From Deltaproteobacteria bacterium (GTDB taxonomy: Bacteria > Desulfobacterota > Dissulfuribacteria > Dissulfuribacterales > UBA3076): a DNA stretch of 21,063 nucleotides. The position numbers were made by a program, and so were the translations under genes. The stretch spans positions 1 through 21,063 of the forward strand of contig JALTHV010000272.1 of NCBI GenBank assembly GCA_027004315.1, in the 5' to 3' direction. This document shows, one piece after another, positions 1 through 7,081 of this stretch. The notes beneath the pieces were generated by a model that saw nothing but the letters and a program-made list of their open reading frames with translations, was not told the origin of the DNA and did no database searches. Numbering within the stretch: position 1 is the stretch's first letter; every line of letters starts with the position of its first letter.

Positions 1-362
1 CGCTGATATAACTTAGGAAAGATTCTATCAAGATAGACTCCCACTATTGTCAAAAGTGCCACAGCAACAAAGATTAATGATAGAACTAAGGCCGAAACAA
101 GTCCGGTGAAAATTGCACCTGCTACTGAGCCTATGACTCCTCCAATCACTGCATACAATGCAGTATTTTTGTCTATGTTTTTTCTGTGCGTGTAAGCCCC
201 AACGCTTTGTGCAAAAGGAATAACGAGCATATTCACAGCAAAGGCATTTAATAAGGGCATTCCACAGACATTGAGTAAAGGAATTCTTATAGAGCCGCCA
301 CCAACCCCAAAAATTCCACTCATCAAGCCTGCCGCAAATCCAATGCCAGCGTATAACGCCAT
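1..362 (-). CDS. TauE/SafE-family sulfite/anion permease, N-terminal part (cut by window edge)
   Basis: The reverse strand from 362 reads without a stop to the window edge and gives about 120 residues beginning MALYAGIGFAAGLMSGIFG. The first segment has the glycine-rich TauE/SafE signature (GLMSGIFGVGGGSIRIPLL, residues about 12-30), followed by hydrophobic stretches at about residues 35-50 and 68-110 that look like membrane helices. The family moves sulfite, sulfoacetate or other sulfur-containing anions across the inner membrane; the substrate here cannot be told. An AGGAG lies four bases before the ATG, and the frame upstream meets a stop with no other ATG, so the start is well supported. 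The C-terminal half is outside the window. In an organism with sat, a sulfur-anion exporter is plausible, but that link is inferred. Confidence 0.88.
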   Translation of the reverse strand, partial: MALYAGIGFAAGLMSGIFGVGGGSIRIPLLNVCGMPLLNAFAVNMLVIPFAQSVGAYTHRKNIDKNTALYAVIGGVIGSVAGAIFTGLVSALVLSLIFVAVALLTIVGVYLDRIFPKLYQ

Positions 363-938
363 TTCTCCTGTTATCAAAAGAGTACTCCCTTGATCATCAT
401 CAAAAGGTGACTTTTTTGTCTATGTGGTTCCTCATATCGAGCTTTCAATAGGGTGCATTCCCCCAAAGTGGTCATTGTCTAGCTCCACTATTCAGCTGAA
501 TTAACACGTCCCTCTTTAAGCAGGAAACCGCCCGAAGTTGCCAGGACAAAGTCATATATAGTATAAGTTTTTGTGGATTCTATCTTTTTTCGTAACTACA
601 GACTTCTATAAATTTTTTCTTAAAGTTATAATCATTTGGCTAGTTATAAATTAAGGTAAAATTGGACAATTAAAAATTTAAGTTCTCAATAGATAGAGGT
701 GATATCCCTTCTTTACGAGGCATTGCCTCGTAATGCAATCTCAGTGGCCCTGTCACTAAATGGAGGCAGAGCCTCCGGAACTGCATTTTCAGGCAAAGCC
801 TGGGAACAAGAAGATAAATACTCTCTATAATTGCAGTATATTATTATTTTAACAAATGTCCAAAAATTTATCTCCAGCTCATAGAAGTCCGCAGCTTGTA
901 CAAACATACTGTGCAGTCGGGATAATTTTTTATTGGTT
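363..938. other. AT-rich intergenic region between the permease and pabB
   Basis: No convincing gene is seen. It holds a cluster of four small hairpins at 715-802 and, at about 678-706, a degenerate match to an end of repeat family B (AGTTCTCAATA followed by GAGGTGAT). The only open frame (713-907, minus) runs through the hairpins and has no protein-like composition. Promoters for the two divergent genes should lie here, but I could not pick a clear -35/-10 pair. Confidence 0.6.
715..802. repeat. Cluster of four short palindromes
   Basis: Four successive stems lie in 88 bp: ACGAGGC/GCCTCGT (715-731), AGTGGC/GTCACT with one mismatch (743-757), GGAGGC/GCCTCC (762-776) and CAGGC/GCCTG (790-802). 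Three of them have the plan xxxGGC-NNN-GCCxxx with a three-base loop. Hairpin strings of this type are, as I recall, common intergenic repeats in cyanobacteria and some sulfur bacteria. It is unlike the GTAAC-ended elements elsewhere in the window and has no visible target duplication. It could act as a terminator or be a decayed mobile repeat. Confidence 0.7.
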
Positions 939-2168
939 ATGAAACTACCCTATCTTATTGGAAGGCCTTATCCCCTGGATGCAGCACATATACTAGAGGG
1001 ACTTGCCGATGAAGACCGTTTTGTATTTCTCGAGACTTCAAGGGTCCTCGGGGAAGAAAATACCTCATATCTCTTTTTAGACCCGGTAGGGGTACTCACT
1101 GCCTATGGTCCTGAAGACCTGGATTCCCTCTATAAATCTATGGAAACCGCCCTTGGCAGGGGATATTATCTGGCAGGTTGGTGGGCCTATGAATGGGGAT
1201 ATGCCCTGGAACCAAGGCTGAACCATATCCTGGACCATTCCCGGTCCCTGTCGCCTCTGGTCTGGCTTGGGGTATTTGAAGGCCCAAAGACATGGGTACA
1301 TCGACCTGATGGGCCCTCTTACCCTATGGAGGGCAAAGACTTACAGAGAGATCTGGGCCCATTGAAATTAGAGGTGGAAAAAGACCAATACATCAGGGCA
1401 ATAGAGTGCATAAAGGACTATATAGCCCGTGGCCATACCTATCAGGTCAATTACACGATGAGGGGGAGGTTTAAGTATACTGGCCGCCCTGCTGATCTCT
1501 ATCTGGGATTGAGGGCCAGACAGGCGGTATCTTATGGAGCAGTGATACGTAACAAGACAAAATGGATCCTTTCCCTGTCTCCGGAACTCTTTTTTCGCAA
1601 GGAAGGGACAAAAATCTGGTCCAAGCCCATGAAGGGCACTATAAGACGGGGAAGGACAGCAGACGAAGATATGGAACTGGCATCCTTTCTGGCCAGAGAC
1701 CCCAAAAATCGGGCAGAAAACATCATGATCGTAGACCTGGTCCGAAACGATATAGGAAGGCTTTCCCTCAACGGGACGGTCTGGGTACCAGAACTCCTTA
1801 CCGTGGAACGTTATGAGACCCTCTTCCAGATGATATCCAAGATAGAGGGGAAACTGCGTCCGGATACTTCTTGGCAAGAGGTCTTTGAGGCCCTGTTTCC
1901 ATGTGGATCTGTAACTGGTGCACCAAAGATCCGGACTATGGAGATTATTTCAGGGCTTGAGGTCTCTCCAAGGGGTGTATACACAGGCTCCATAGGATTT
2001 ATCTCCCCACAGGGAAGGGCAGTCCTGAATGTAGCTATCAGGACTATCAGTCTGGATGGAGAATCCGGGGAGATAGGGATAGGTGGCGGAATAACAACGG
2101 GGTCAGATCCTGAATCAGAATATGACGAGTGCAGACTCAAGGCCAAGTTTCTGACAGATCTGATGTAA
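939..2168 (+). CDS. pabB: Aminodeoxychorismate synthase component I (PabB)
   Basis: A chorismate-binding enzyme of 409 residues. With a PabA glutamine amidotransferase (not in the window) it makes 4-amino-4-deoxychorismate for folate synthesis. The PMKGT motif (residues 230-234) carries the lysine typical of PabB, where anthranilate synthase TrpE has alanine. The C-terminal half has the family blocks IMIVDLVRNDIGR, GSVTGAPKIRTMEII and GIGGGITTGSDPESEY. The ATG at 939 is preferred; a TTG at 933 in the same frame is possible, and neither has a strong ribosome site (GGGA at 919-922). The stop codon TAA lies inside the left end of mobile repeat A1. Removing A1 and one target copy restores an ending two codons longer (Asp-Ala, then TAG), so the insertion barely changed the protein. 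pabC follows on the same strand. Confidence 0.93.
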   Translation: MKLPYLIGRPYPLDAAHILEGLADEDRFVFLETSRVLGEENTSYLFLDPVGVLTAYGPEDLDSLYKSMETALGRGYYLAGWWAYEWGYALEPRLNHILDHSRSLSPLVWLGVFEGPKTWVHRPDGPSYPMEGKDLQRDLGPLKLEVEKDQYIRAIECIKDYIARGHTYQVNYTMRGRFKYTGRPADLYLGLRARQAVSYGAVIRNKTKWILSLSPELFFRKEGTKIWSKPMKGTIRRGRTADEDMELASFLARDPKNRAENIMIVDLVRNDIGRLSLNGTVWVPELLTVERYETLFQMISKIEGKLRPDTSWQEVFEALFPCGSVTGAPKIRTMEIISGLEVSPRGVYTGSIGFISPQGRAVLNVAIRTISLDGESGEIGIGGGITTGSDPESEYDECRLKAKFLTDLM

Positions 2169-2337
2169 CCGTTTACATTCCCCCCGGCCAGCGGTAGCCT
2201 TTTTAAGGGTTTCAGGAGCATCGCTTGATGCACAAGATCAGGGCACTCTGCCCATTAATCCGCACTGAAACCCTTAAAAATGCTACCGCTGGCCGGGGAC
2301 GTAAACGACTACAACAGGAGGGGGTGTGAACGGTTAC
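2165..2337 (+). mobile_element. Family A MITE, copy A1 (173 bp, full form)
   Basis: The ends are GTAACCGTTTACA and TGTGAACGGTTAC, inverted. It is flanked by a perfect 8-bp duplication GATCTGAT (2157-2164 and 2338-2345), which proves insertion. Inside, GGCCAGCGGTAGC and GCTACCGCTGGCC open a long stem continued by TTTTTAAGGGTTTCA/TGAAACCCTTAAAAA. The loop holds two smaller stems (GCATC/GATGC and GGGCA/TGCCC). The right side carries an extra tail of about 25 bp (from AACAGGAGGGGGTG) that repeats the end sequence. There is no open frame of note and no transposase. Ends starting GTAA with 8-bp duplications fit the IS66 family. Confidence 0.9.
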
Positions 2338-2360
2338 GATCTGATGGATGCATAGTTCCA

Positions 2361-2372
2361 TTTGAGAAGTTA
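2361..2372. repeat. Degenerate right end of a family B element
   Basis: TTGAGAAGTTAC matches the last 12 bases of the family B right end exactly, and the 25 bases before it resemble the subterminal part loosely (ATG, GC, CCA in order). No left partner is seen, so it is either a relic or chance. It lies 25 bp before the chosen start of pabC. Confidence 0.4.
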
Positions 2373-2397
2373 CTTTTACTGTTCGGGATTAAATACC

Positions 2398-3066
2398 ATG
2401 GAAGACTTTTCCCTTATCGAGACCATGCGCTGGGATCCTGACAGGAGAGGAGGTTATTTCCTGTTGGGAAGGCATCTTGAAAGGCTCTTGCATTCTGCAC
2501 AGCGCTTTGCCTTCCAGTTAGATCTGGAAGAGATAAAGACAGGACTTGCTCAGTTTGCAGAAGGTCTCTATCCAGAGGGAAAGTCCTATCGGGTCCGCAT
2601 GCTGCTGGGAAGAGATGGTTCCGTAGATATCTCGGCCTCTGTACTATCTACACAACGTGAGCCAGTCTACTTTGGTCTGTCGCAGATAGCAGTTGATTCT
2701 CAGGATCTCTTTTTGTATCACAAGACCACTCACAGGCCTCTATATACAGAGGAATACCAGAAGGCCAAGGCCAAGGGACTCTTTGACTGTATATTTGTGA
2801 ATGAGCGTGGTGAGCTCACTGAGGGTGCGATCAGCAACATATTTTTAGAGATTGAGGGCATGCTCATTACACCTCCAGTAAGCAGTGGACTCTTAAACGG
2901 CACCCTGCGTCAGGACCTCCTGGAACAGGGGAAGGCCAGGGAACAGGTCCTCTATCCAAGCGATCTGGAGAGGGCCCATGCCATTTACCTGGGAAATTCT
3001 GTGCGTGGGCCCTTGAGGGCATGCTATAGAGGGAGGTCCTCACCTGGCTTTAACTCCACTAACTGA
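2398..3066 (+). CDS. pabC: 4-amino-4-deoxychorismate lyase (PabC), class IV aminotransferase fold
   Basis: A PLP enzyme of 222 residues that splits aminodeoxychorismate into 4-aminobenzoate and pyruvate, the step after PabB. The start MEDFSLIETMRW aligns with the usual beginning of PabC or of the PabC half of PabBC fusions. The PLP lysine is K109 in LYHKTTHRPLY, and the class IV block EGAISNIF is at 142-149, followed by PPVSSGLLNGTLRQ. The frame can be read back to a TTG at 2362, but that part is a repeat remnant, so ATG 2398 is chosen; the ribosome site is weak (GGGA 12 bases upstream). In several relatives PabB and PabC are fused; here they are in different frames with 229 bp between. The 3' end overlaps the convergent UPF0173 gene by 43 bp. 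Confidence 0.9.
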   Translation: MEDFSLIETMRWDPDRRGGYFLLGRHLERLLHSAQRFAFQLDLEEIKTGLAQFAEGLYPEGKSYRVRMLLGRDGSVDISASVLSTQREPVYFGLSQIAVDSQDLFLYHKTTHRPLYTEEYQKAKAKGLFDCIFVNERGELTEGAISNIFLEIEGMLITPPVSSGLLNGTLRQDLLEQGKAREQVLYPSDLERAHAIYLGNSVRGPLRACYRGRSSPGFNSTN

Positions 3067-3725
3067 CTATCAACCTGTTGATCTGCAAGTTCCTTCCTGA
3101 ATTCCTCTACAGTGCCTGTAAGGGCAGGGAAAGAGCCGTAATGCATTGGGATGACCCTCTTTGGCCTAAGAAATTTGCAGGCACAGGCCGCATCTTTGGG
3201 CCCCATTGTATAGTGACTCCCTATAGGTAGCATGGCGACCTCCAACTTATACATCCCGCCTATAAGGGCCATGTCTCCAAATAGGGCAGTATCTCCTGCA
3301 TGGTATAGACTGAGTCCGTCTTCGAGACGGATCACAAAGCCTGCAGCCTCCCCGCCGTAGATGATCTCATTGCCTTCCCGGATTGAAGAGCTGTGGAAGG
3401 CAGGCACCATGGTGATGCTAATCCCCTTTGTGCTATAGGTCCCACCTATATTCATGCCGGTCACGTTCGGCAGGCCCTTCATAAGGAAATACTGCTGTAT
3501 CTCATAAATGGCTACTACCTCAGTGGCAGATGACCTGGCCATGTCCATGCAGTTTCCTATGTGATCTTCGTGGGCGTGAGTGATCAAAATGAGATCGGCA
3601 TCCATAGAAGCAGGTCTACCTGAGGCCTGTGGATTATCCAGCCAGGGATCTATCCATATCTTCAGGCCCTCTTTTGTCGCTATCCTAAAGGCTGAGTGTC
3701 CAAAAAAACTAAGTATATGAGACAT
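3024..3725 (-). CDS. UPF0173-type metallo-beta-lactamase-fold metal-dependent hydrolase
   Basis: A protein of 233 residues with the zinc-binding HAHEDH motif (residues 50-55), a later HAGDT block and a C-terminal PMHYGSF histidine, in the order of the metallo-beta-lactamase fold. Length and sequence fit the UPF0173 (YtkL-like) family, whose substrate is unknown. No signal peptide is seen, so it should be cytosolic. A very strong ribosome site (AAGGAGGT) lies five bases before the ATG. It is downstream of the HD-domain gene on the same strand with a 68-bp gap. Its 3' end overlaps pabC tail to tail. Confidence 0.9.
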   Translation of the reverse strand: MSHILSFFGHSAFRIATKEGLKIWIDPWLDNPQASGRPASMDADLILITHAHEDHIGNCMDMARSSATEVVAIYEIQQYFLMKGLPNVTGMNIGGTYSTKGISITMVPAFHSSSIREGNEIIYGGEAAGFVIRLEDGLSLYHAGDTALFGDMALIGGMYKLEVAMLPIGSHYTMGPKDAACACKFLRPKRVIPMHYGSFPALTGTVEEFRKELADQQVDSQLVELKPGEDLPL

Positions 3726-3793
3726 AATACCTCCTTATAAAGGTTAACTCTCAGATTTCTGAAAAGAAACGATCCACAGGACATACGAAATCC

Positions 3794-4396
3794 CTATCTC
3801 AAGCTTAATGAGCCAATACCCGTATATGGGGTTACTCTCTCTAGCGGGTCAAGGGCATTCAGTTCATTCAAACTGGCAGGTTCAATGTCCAATCTTGAAA
3901 AAATGAGAGACTCGATTGCCCTGATCTCATTATAGAGTTCTTTGATCATTTTTTGGCGCTCTGGAGTGGTACCATAACGTACAAGCAGGTCTTCAAACCT
4001 CTCTGAGGAACTGACTATAGCGGTGTGCTTTACACGCTTATCTGCATAGTTTACCAGCATGGCCTCAGTAATCTCTGGATCGTCTCTGACATCATGATCA
4101 AGCCATATATGCTGACGAACTACATCCGCCACTCTGAAATACCCCAAGGACTTGAGTAAGTTGAAGCCCGTAAGGGCATGATCTTTTCCTGTATGGACCG
4201 AATCCATTTTGGTTATATCGTGTAGGAGACCTCCGGCCTCCACTAGAGCAGAATCAAGGTCTTCACCCACCATTTTGAGATGAAATCCGATAAATAGCCC
4301 CACTTGGGCCACTCTGAGACTGTGGGTCACTATATGCCTTGGCACCTGATAGCTTTTCAAAAGGGACAGGCACTTTTCTCTGCCGAGAGATTCCAT
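3794..4396 (-). CDS. HD-domain phosphohydrolase
   Basis: A protein of 200 residues. The metal ligands of the HD superfamily are visible: H25 (HSLRVA), H59-D60 (GGLLHDITK) and D119 (NYADK). Such small single-domain HD proteins hydrolyse phosphates of nucleotides or similar compounds; the substrate cannot be told, and the similarity is to HDIG/YqeK-like proteins in general. No signal or membrane segment is present. The ATG at 4396 has no clear ribosome site. It is divergent from dnaA across a 527-bp AT-rich gap and probably co-transcribed with the UPF0173 gene. Confidence 0.85.
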   Translation of the reverse strand: MESLGREKCLSLLKSYQVPRHIVTHSLRVAQVGLFIGFHLKMVGEDLDSALVEAGGLLHDITKMDSVHTGKDHALTGFNLLKSLGYFRVADVVRQHIWLDHDVRDDPEITEAMLVNYADKRVKHTAIVSSSERFEDLLVRYGTTPERQKMIKELYNEIRAIESLIFSRLDIEPASLNELNALDPLERVTPYTGIGSLSLR

Positions 4397-4582
4397 GGGC
4401 TTAATATGCCAAAACGAGGCGGATATTACAAGCAGGGCCTACACAAAAAGTTCATAAAAAGGTAGACAAGAAAAGACAAAATTTGAGAGAAAATGAAAGA
4501 ATCACCGAGTCCAGATCCTTGGTAAAAAATTGTTGAAAAGTCATCCTTAGCAGGAAAACATACGAGAATTATGAGGCTTTTT

Positions 4583-4591
4583 TGTGGATAA
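4583..4591 (-). promoter_or_regulatory. DnaA box, perfect consensus
   Basis: The reverse strand reads TTATCCACA, the strongest DnaA-binding 9-mer. It lies 333 bp before the dnaA start. Confidence 0.6.
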
Positions 4592-4663
4592 TAAAAGCCT
4601 TTCTTTTCCATAAGTTATGTAAGTCATCGCTAAAAGTAACAGAAAATTCAATAGATGCATCTT

Positions 4664-4672
4664 TGTTGATAA
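4664..4672 (-). promoter_or_regulatory. DnaA box, one mismatch
   Basis: The reverse strand reads TTATCAACA, one base from the consensus. It has the same orientation as the perfect box, 72 bp after it. Confidence 0.45.
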
Positions 4673-4923
4673 CTTCTATGCCCCCTGGTAGAAAATCCCC
4701 CTTTCTCAACTTTGACATTCTCAAGGGGCTTCATTATGAATTGATAACAGAGCTGAACATATAAGTTCGACTCTATAGAGGCAGGTCTGTGTGCCTGGCT
4801 TTAATATTTTTATTCTCAGAGGTAACGAATATCTGGCCAGGAATTATTAACGTATTGAGGTTATCTCTTTGTTAAATTCAAGACTTAGAATTAAACACTA
4901 ATTTAGATATCAGGTTATCTGAA

Positions 4924-6252
4924 ATGGAAAATATTTGGAAGACCCTAAAAGAAACCCTTCGTCCAAAGATACCTGAAAGCAGCTATCGGGTATGGATAGC
5001 ACCTCTTACCTATGAGGGGACAGATGGTGATACTATTATCATTAACTGTCCCAATCAGTTTTTTGCCTCCTGGATTCAGGAGCATTATCTACCTATGCTT
5101 ACGCAAGAACTTGTTCAGGGAGGACATATCTGGAAGATAAGGCTTTCTCCTGCAGAGATCGCAAAAGAAGCTGCACGTGACCAGCTGCATCTTCCAAATT
5201 TTGCACCTAACGAGTTGCCAAGGCCCCATTTTTGTAAACGATTCACCTTTCAGGAATTTGTAGTGGGGGACTGTAATCGCTACCCATTTTCGGCGTGTTG
5301 GACCGTTGCCAATGAAGAGGACAATCACGGTAAAATAATATACCTGCACTCTAAGGCGGGGCTTGGTAAGAGCCATCTTACCCAGGCAGTAGGTCAGACA
5401 ATTATCGAAAAAAAGCCAGACAGGAGACTCTGCTATCTTACTGCCAATGACTTTACCTCTCATGTAGTGAAGGCTATAAAGAATGACACAATGGAGGCAT
5501 TTAAGCACCACTATCAAAAAGAGTGTGACGTGCTCCTCCTTGAAGAAGTCCAGTCCTTTGCAGGGAGAGAAAGGACCCAATCAGAACTGGCCCTGGTACT
5601 TGATCCCCTTCTGGACGAGGGGAAAACAGTGATCTTTACCAGTAATCAACTCCCAAGGGAGATACCAAAATTAAATGATCAATTGCGTTCAAGACTGAGT
5701 AGTGGACTGATCACCACTATAAATCCCCCGGATTTATCTACCAGGAAAAAACTCCTTATTCGTAAGGCCAAGAACCAGGGGATATGTCTGGAGGGAGAGG
5801 TCCTTGACTTTCTCTCCCAGAACTTAGAGGGTGATATCAGGCGAATAGAGTCCGCAGTGGTCGGGCTTGTGGCCAAGTCTTCACTACTCAGGCATCCTGT
5901 AGATATGGATCTCGCCCGGGAAGTGGTGAAAGACCTGGTCGGAGAGCCCGTAGCAATTACAGTGGAGGCTATACGTGACACGATCTGCCACCACTTTCAT
6001 TTGAGTAAGGAAGAGATCTGCTCAAGGTCTAGAAAGAGGTCTGTAGCATGGCCGAGGCAGGTGGCTATGTATCTTGCCCGTTGCCATACCGATGCCTCTC
6101 TCGAGGCTATCGGGAGGGAATTTAACCGTGATCATGCCACTGTCCTGCACTCTGTAAAACGTATAAAAAAACAGCTAAACGAGTCAGGTAAGGTCAGGCA
6201 CCAGTTGGAATTTCTGGTCGATCACCTGGAGAGGTGGCGGTGGCAAAACTGA
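4924..6252 (+). CDS. dnaA: Chromosomal replication initiator DnaA, divergent
   Basis: A protein of 442 residues with all DnaA parts: domain I (1-75, with W5 and SSYRVWIAPL), a short linker, an AAA+ domain (about 105-335) and a DNA-binding domain IV (about 345-442) with the signature around ASLEAIGREFNRDHATVLHS (391-410). It binds origin boxes and loads the helicase. The AAA+ domain is unusual. Walker A is SKAGLGKS (143-150), with serine replacing the first glycine. Walker B ends LLLEEVQ (204-210), with Glu-Glu in place of Asp-Asp. The sensor 1 region reads TSN where TSD is usual. The box VII arginine (R257) and the sensor 2 arginine (306 or 307) are kept. The ribosome site is weak (AGG before the ATG). 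ispD follows after 34 bp; no dnaN or recF is nearby. It could be the only DnaA or a second, altered copy. Confidence 0.9.
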   Translation: MENIWKTLKETLRPKIPESSYRVWIAPLTYEGTDGDTIIINCPNQFFASWIQEHYLPMLTQELVQGGHIWKIRLSPAEIAKEAARDQLHLPNFAPNELPRPHFCKRFTFQEFVVGDCNRYPFSACWTVANEEDNHGKIIYLHSKAGLGKSHLTQAVGQTIIEKKPDRRLCYLTANDFTSHVVKAIKNDTMEAFKHHYQKECDVLLLEEVQSFAGRERTQSELALVLDPLLDEGKTVIFTSNQLPREIPKLNDQLRSRLSSGLITTINPPDLSTRKKLLIRKAKNQGICLEGEVLDFLSQNLEGDIRRIESAVVGLVAKSSLLRHPVDMDLAREVVKDLVGEPVAITVEAIRDTICHHFHLSKEEICSRSRKRSVAWPRQVAMYLARCHTDASLEAIGREFNRDHATVLHSVKRIKKQLNESGKVRHQLEFLVDHLERWRWQN

Positions 6253-6286
6253 AATCCTGGGAAGATATTTCATGGGGCAATTATAG

Positions 6287-6988
6287 ATGAAGGTCTCTGC
6301 TATTATTGTTGCAGCCGGTGCAGGGATACGCTTTGGGACAAAGACTCCAAAGCAGTTCCTGGATCTGGGAGGACGTCCTGTCCTTCTCTGGAGTCTCGAG
6401 GCCTTTGACAGGTCTCCTTTTGTCAAGGAGATCATAGTAGTAGTGCCGGCCTCAGAAGAGAAGACTGCTATTAATATAATAGATAGCCGTGTCCATAAGG
6501 CACCGATCAAAGTAGTGCTAGGGGGAGCGACCAGGCAGGATTCAGTGAAATCGGGGCTAGATGCAGTAGATCCGGATCTCGACTGGATAGCAGTACACGA
6601 TGCTGCAAGACCTCTTGTGACTGATATGCAGATAGAGGCCGTGTGTCTTATGGCCCATGGGATTGGGGCTGCCATCCTTGCCCTTCCTGTGCAGGACACA
6701 GTGAAAGAAGTAGATGAGAATGGGCGGATTGTCAGGACACAGGATCGCTCTCGCCTCTATCTTGCCCAGACGCCACAGGTCTGTAGGAAGAAAGATCTGC
6801 AGTCTGCCTATAGCCTGGCAGGAGACAAGGGCATTTTAACAATAAAGGCCACTGACGAGGCAGGTCTCCTGGAGGTCTTAGGGATTGCCATTGGTGTGGT
6901 GAAGGGCAGCCCCGGCAACTTCAAGATCACCACTCAGGAAGACCTCAAAATGGCCGAGGCCTTAATAACTTCGGGTCAAACAGTATGA
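6287..6988 (+). CDS. ispD: 2-C-methyl-D-erythritol 4-phosphate cytidylyltransferase (IspD)
   Basis: A protein of 233 residues. It joins CTP and methylerythritol phosphate in the non-mevalonate isoprenoid pathway. The CTP-binding block AAGAGIRFGTKTPKQF (9-24), VHDAARPLV (103-111) and ATDEA (188-192) are the family's motifs, and the length is normal. It sits 34 bp after dnaA on the same strand and is closed by the hairpin terminator at 7018-7053. The pathway partner ispF lies 2.1 kb downstream, separated by sat on the other strand and a small gene, whereas ispD and ispF are often adjacent or fused in other bacteria. Confidence 0.96.
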   Translation: MKVSAIIVAAGAGIRFGTKTPKQFLDLGGRPVLLWSLEAFDRSPFVKEIIVVVPASEEKTAINIIDSRVHKAPIKVVLGGATRQDSVKSGLDAVDPDLDWIAVHDAARPLVTDMQIEAVCLMAHGIGAAILALPVQDTVKEVDENGRIVRTQDRSRLYLAQTPQVCRKKDLQSAYSLAGDKGILTIKATDEAGLLEVLGIAIGVVKGSPGNFKITTQEDLKMAEALITSGQTV

Positions 6989-7017
6989 GCCTTTTGCAAT
7001 ACCCTAAAATATAAAAT

Positions 7018-7053
7018 AAGGAGGTGCTGAACTGAGTCCAGCATCTCCTTTTT
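7018..7053. terminator. Bidirectional intrinsic terminator between ispD and sat
   Basis: A 12-bp stem AAGGAGGTGCTG (7018-7029) pairs with CAGCATCTCCTT (7039-7050), one pair being a G-T wobble, around a 9-base loop. It is followed by a T-run on the plus strand, and on the minus strand by an AT-rich run read as TTATTTTATATTTT. It lies after the stops of the convergent ispD (plus) and sat (minus) genes. Confidence 0.85.
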
Positions 7054-7081
7054 ATAGGTTCGACTAAAGAGGCCTCAACAA

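Larger units (their letters stand above)
4397..4923. other. AT-rich divergent intergenic region upstream of dnaA (possible origin or dnaA control region)
   Basis: A 527-bp gap between the HD gene and dnaA, noticeably AT-rich. It has a perfect DnaA box at 4583-4591, a one-mismatch box at 4664-4672 and a weak one at 4739-4747, all on the minus strand. AT-rich stretches at about 4800-4920 could serve as an unwinding element. The two short open frames here (4426-4611 minus, 4582-4764 plus) show no family features and are left out. None of the GTAAC-ended repeats is found here. Origin function is a guess; autoregulation of dnaA would also explain the boxes. Confidence 0.45.

Noticed and set aside
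713..907. Open frame of 64 codons on the minus strand before pabB
   Set aside because: It runs through the four-hairpin repeat and has no family features or ribosome site.
2165..2337. CRISPR-like or tRNA-like reading of the repeated hairpins
   Set aside because: The copies are dispersed, not regularly spaced, and are flanked by target duplications; no tRNA arms or CCA-compatible acceptor are seen.
2362..2397. N-terminal extension of PabC from a TTG at 2362
   Set aside because: These codons fall in the degenerate B end, and homologous PabC sequences begin near MEDFSLIETM.
4426..4764. Two short open frames in the gap before dnaA
   Set aside because: They overlap each other on opposite strands, have AT-driven composition and no recognisable motifs; the DnaA boxes explain the region better.
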